From contig JAVTVY010037278.1 of assembly GCA_036873755.1 (NCBI GenBank), positions 1 to 64,000 on the forward strand: a DNA stretch of 64,000 bases. Reading direction: 5' to 3'. The position numbers and the translations under genes were made by a program. Origin of the DNA: Hanleya hanleyi (taxonomy: Eukaryota > Mollusca > Polyplacophora > Lepidopleurida > Hanleyidae). Positions 60,431 through 64,000 of the stretch are shown one piece after another (positions within the stretch are counted from its first letter, which is position 1; the number at the start of each line of letters is the position of its first letter). The notes below the pieces were generated by a model that had not been told where the DNA came from, ran no database searches, and saw only the letters and a program-made list of their open reading frames with translations.

Positions 60431-61655
60431 GCTCACTGTACTTGCTTAGCTGGTGTGTTATGGGGACACCTACAGCTTTTCTGCGTACGTATGTAAGAGA
60501 AACGGTGACCCCCAAATACGAGTGTTCGCTTGCTATGATTTAACATAGCCCGGACTCTAAAACATCGGAAAAGCGTCACTTGGATGTCCGAGTCCACCCT
60601 AGGTAAAGTATGGTAGACAGGACACTGACCTCTGGGAAGCACAGATTCGGTCACACCGGGTATTTCCTTTATTTCCTTTATGAACCCATGTTCTAATATA
60701 CGCTCTCGTTATACCTTATAACAACAATCGTACAGAGTATACAAATATGTACATAACGGTCTATATCAGGTGTTGAGGGGACAGAGTTCGAATCAATTTC
60801 ATACCCACGTGCAGAAAGGTATTCAATAGTGTCGCCATATTTGCACTATTTGAGAATTCTACATATGATATACACGATTGAATAATATCCGCAATTTTGC
60901 CTTCTGACTCCTATGTTGGATAATTCCTTGACTGCATGCCGTATTTATAAATATCTATGTGTAGACCTCGCTTTGTTTTAACAGTTGGAAAACATCCTCT
61001 TGTCGAGTTTGACATATGCACACAGACACAATGTGATAGTTTTGCTTTTATTTGTACGCTGTTACTGGATTGGATGTTAAGGTACACAAATTACATAATT
61101 ACAAATAATGTTTATGGTCAGGAGGATGTCAAAAATGTACTTCCCGCACTACATCCCACCCCTTAAATATAGACCCAACCAACTTTATCAGGGTAACTGG
61201 TATACTATATAATTTCGAAGGAATCTAACATCACTTTAAGGTAGGTATCAAACTTCCCATAGCGATAAAACTTCTGGACATAGTATCGGTGTTTGCTCAA
61301 ATAAATTACAACAAATAAGCTCGAAAACGAATTATATATATTTTGTTGAAAGCTAATCATTAGGGCAATTTGAATGCAACGGTTTGTGAAAATCTAGTCT
61401 TCAAATTTCCTCGCTGATAACTTCTAAATTTCTCATCATCAAGATTTGAAGTCAAGATTATCACAATGTATTTTTCAAAAAAAAAATCTTCATGAAAATT
61501 ATTGTATGAAGTTCAATAATTAGAATAAATATGAACAGCTAACTATTTTTTAAACCTGCATGGGGGTAAAATTAAGAAAAATAAGGCATCATGTTAGTTG
61601 TACAGTGCTGTGTTGAAATTTCAAGACTGTATGCCAAATAGCATGGAAGTTATTA
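60431..61655. other. No recognisable feature
   Basis: AT-rich intergenic DNA; short frames have no motifs. Confidence 0.4.
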
Positions 61656-61868
61656 TATGCCGGTGCTAGAGGCCGTGTGGTCATATCATTCAAGTTGCCA
61701 CATGAACAGGTACAATGAAAGCGTACCTGAGATACAACACATATCACGAATCGTTAGATTCTTGGTATGTGCTTTAGAATAGGTTAACCGGAAGACTATA
61801 CTGTGAAGTCATGTGGCTCTGTCAGTATGTCGGCACCTCTTCCCACTTCCCTTATATGTGTTGTAATT
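61656..61868 (+). repeat. Solitary copy of module 3
   Basis: 213 bp, the same length as 57,691-57,903 and about 94% identical by eye, with sharp ends on both sides (tatgccggtgctaga... tatgtgttgtaatt). A free-standing copy with the same limits suggests a defined mobile unit. Confidence 0.7.
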
Positions 61869-64000
61869 CGACATGCAGTGGAGCAAAATTAAGAAATCGG
61901 AGACATTATTATAAATAGCAGAGTGTTCCCATTTGACGACTTCACTATAAAGTACATGGACCTTATTGGAAGGCCAATCTGAACTAGTGATAAATTTTCT
62001 GATGGAATAAACGAACAAAGCTAGCCAGGAGTTATGGTAGTTTATTTAAACCAATGACAGGTAAACTATGCAATGTAAAAGTGCTGAATTTTCAAATTAG
62101 ATTTCAAAATGTTCCAAGTTGAGTCTTAAATGTCTCAAGTAGCTACGTAAAAAAGCTTTAACTATTTTATCAATCAATATATTTATATGAGGCTATTTTA
62201 TTCGAATTGTGGAGCCTGTGCTTTATCAGTGTTGAAAATAGTTGAAAGCAAATAAAATCATTCGTCATGTATAAAAAATCTATCGTATCGGAAAGTTCGA
62301 CGGTGTAGGCTTTAACGGAACGAGGAAACGGAAATGATTCATAAAGGACCTTTTTCCATCATACGGTATTGCACAGCAGTCATCGTAAAGTTCGAAATGT
62401 GTGAAAACTGCAACCATAGCGAAACAAGGTAAGAAAGGTATATTCGGTTCATTCACCTGTCGTTGTTTGTACGTTTAGTTTGCACGAGAACAACCAAATC
62501 ATATCCTTCTCTAGAATGTTGACAAATATACACGACAAACTACATTGTACTACAGGTTTCATAAATTCATTTTAATCTTCGATTTAAGTTCCTCAAACAA
62601 CACGAAAAAATATTATTAGAAAGGATGTTTCAAAATATTTAATCAAGCGTTTCCTGAAACTGGATTAACCGAGTTCGAGTAAACACTCCACCGACGCTAT
62701 GTAACTATTTTGTTTTAATCCCAAGTTGGGGTCAGCTATACAGTGCCGGCTTCAAACGGAGGTGGGTCCCTCGTGATCGGTTTTACCGCAGAACTCGATT
62801 GGTGAACGTGTGGATTGGACGCTTGAGGTATCCTGCTCACGTGACTGTCTCGCGGTGTCCCAGGAGACCACAAACGAGTCTTCCACGGGAGAAGATGGTT
62901 TCAGAATGAGCTCGCAAACAAGTTAGCATCCTTTGACAGTAAACAAGAAATGTTTCACCTATACGAGAGGAAGATGTTGAAAAAATAACATACATGCAAA
63001 CAGATGTGGAGGTTTAGTATGGGGTTGTGGGCATGTTCACGCAAGGAGAGCGAGTAATAGCTGTTGTGAAGTGGTGGTGATCGCTTCGAAAGTCTAACAA
63101 CTCGGATAATTTAGCGGCATCGTGCTGATCTCCTTGTCGGATTACATCAGAACTGTGGACGGACATGTGATCGTTCATAAAACTGGCTGCTAAAAGATAT
63201 CTATTGTGAACAAGAAGATGAAGAAATATAAAAAATAACTTAAGAACAATTGTTAAAGATTTTTGAAAATCTACATGTACAGATCTCTCGCTGATCATTG
63301 TCTATGACTGCTTTTCGGTCCATTCTGCTTCTGAATTTCTTTAAAGACTTACATCCATTTCCTCAACCAGTGGTTCTCAAGGAATGAACTACCGGTAGCG
63401 TGAAAATGAAACGAGCTTGAACTGAATGTGGAAATGATATCTTGACGGACAAGACACATAAACTTGTTTTCTCTATGATAATATTGTCACCCAGCAATCG
63501 TTCCAACAAATATCCCAGAACACATATTGTAGTCTAGAATAGTATTGACACTCCGCATCAAGGAACCAGGTCAGTTACTGCATAATTTAGGGATATAGCT
63601 TTATTGCATTCTTTCAATAATAAAATCTAGGTAGTCTTATGTCTCAAATAAAATTGGAGCTGGGGATGTTTGACTGTCTTGGAATCCTAGACCACTGTGC
63701 CATGAACAAGCCGCATGAATAGCAGAAACTACATCCCTCTCTTCATAGGATGGGAGGACACCACTTTAATGGGATGAAAATCATTACAAACATAATAAGA
63801 AATGTTTACACATCTACTTGGAACCACCTTGGTGAAACCCATTATCATTGTTATTATAAACTTTGTCCAAAATAAGGATATCCGCATTTTGTCAGTGTTT
63901 CCGAAACAACTTGGTAAATAGAATAATCTTGTTGATAAATGTTCGTTAATTTGTTTTTATCAGTATGAAGGAGCTTTTTTTCTTGCGATTTTTTCTTTAT
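61869..64000. other. Unassigned; GC-richer patch with promoter-like motifs at 62,740-62,930
   Basis: Most of this is AT-rich and featureless. The patch has two ATTGG boxes (62798-62802 and 62814-62818, i.e. inverted CCAAT) and a CACGTG (62838-62843) within 46 bp, in clearly higher GC than its surroundings. It could be a TATA-less promoter of a gene beyond the window, but no exon is identifiable. Confidence 0.3.

Overview
The window is animal nuclear DNA, almost certainly from a mollusc. It shows a single intact recognisable protein-coding gene, a large Maf bZIP transcription factor, in a landscape dominated by satellites and mobile elements. The mollusc call rests on three things. One is several SINE-type repeats ending in a GTTGAAAGCGACGTTAAA module followed by CACTCACTCA. 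Another is a SINE whose head is derived from a molluscan-type 5S rRNA. The third is a repeat carrying the GTCGTAAGAGGCGACTAA string that I associate with gastropod and bivalve genomes. I see no bacterial operons, no CRISPR array and no rRNA operon.

Layout. 1-9.5 kb: SINE insertions (two with clear target-site duplications), minisatellites (29 bp and 26 bp units) and a palindrome-headed element whose body repeats every ~129 bp. 11.66-13.81 kb: a decayed DNA transposon with 14 bp terminal inverted repeats and TTAA duplications that contains a broken THAP domain (Kolobok-like). 14.8-19.0 kb: a 30 bp minisatellite and a 51 bp satellite with a ~620 bp higher-order unit. 19.0-30.3 kb: a repeat-poor island holding the Maf gene (23,520-24,431, minus strand) and its probable promoter. 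30.5-44.7 kb: a duplicated repeat with a LINE in one copy, a 44 bp satellite, a nearly perfect 3.3 kb tandem duplication, and a ~35 bp satellite hit by MITEs. 53-64 kb: mostly unremarkable sequence with a MITE, degenerate short repeats, a 5S-derived SINE and a solitary copy of a module repeated upstream.

The most interesting content is a pair of related mobile elements. Element B (38,317-43,381) has ~710 bp inverted termini starting AGTAGTATAG and a 6 bp duplication GCGGAT. Element A (44,765-52,944) starts AGTAGTATATAG, has a 6 bp duplication GCTGTT, and is essentially one ~3.2 kb palindrome with a copy of the same C2H2 zinc-finger gene in each arm, driven outward from the centre by mirror-image TATA boxes. 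A 6 bp duplication with AG-starting long inverted termini is the hallmark of Polinton/Maverick elements, so I infer non-autonomous Polinton derivatives. No polymerase core, integrase, protease or capsid gene is visible. All three gene copies are broken, each in a different way. A later LINE insertion lies 11 bp from the outer end of element A's right terminus, and another repeat was inserted into the same arm, so the order of events can be read from the sequence.

Limits: everything here is by eye. Family names for transposons are inferences from end structure and short motifs. Intron-containing genes with short exons could have been missed.
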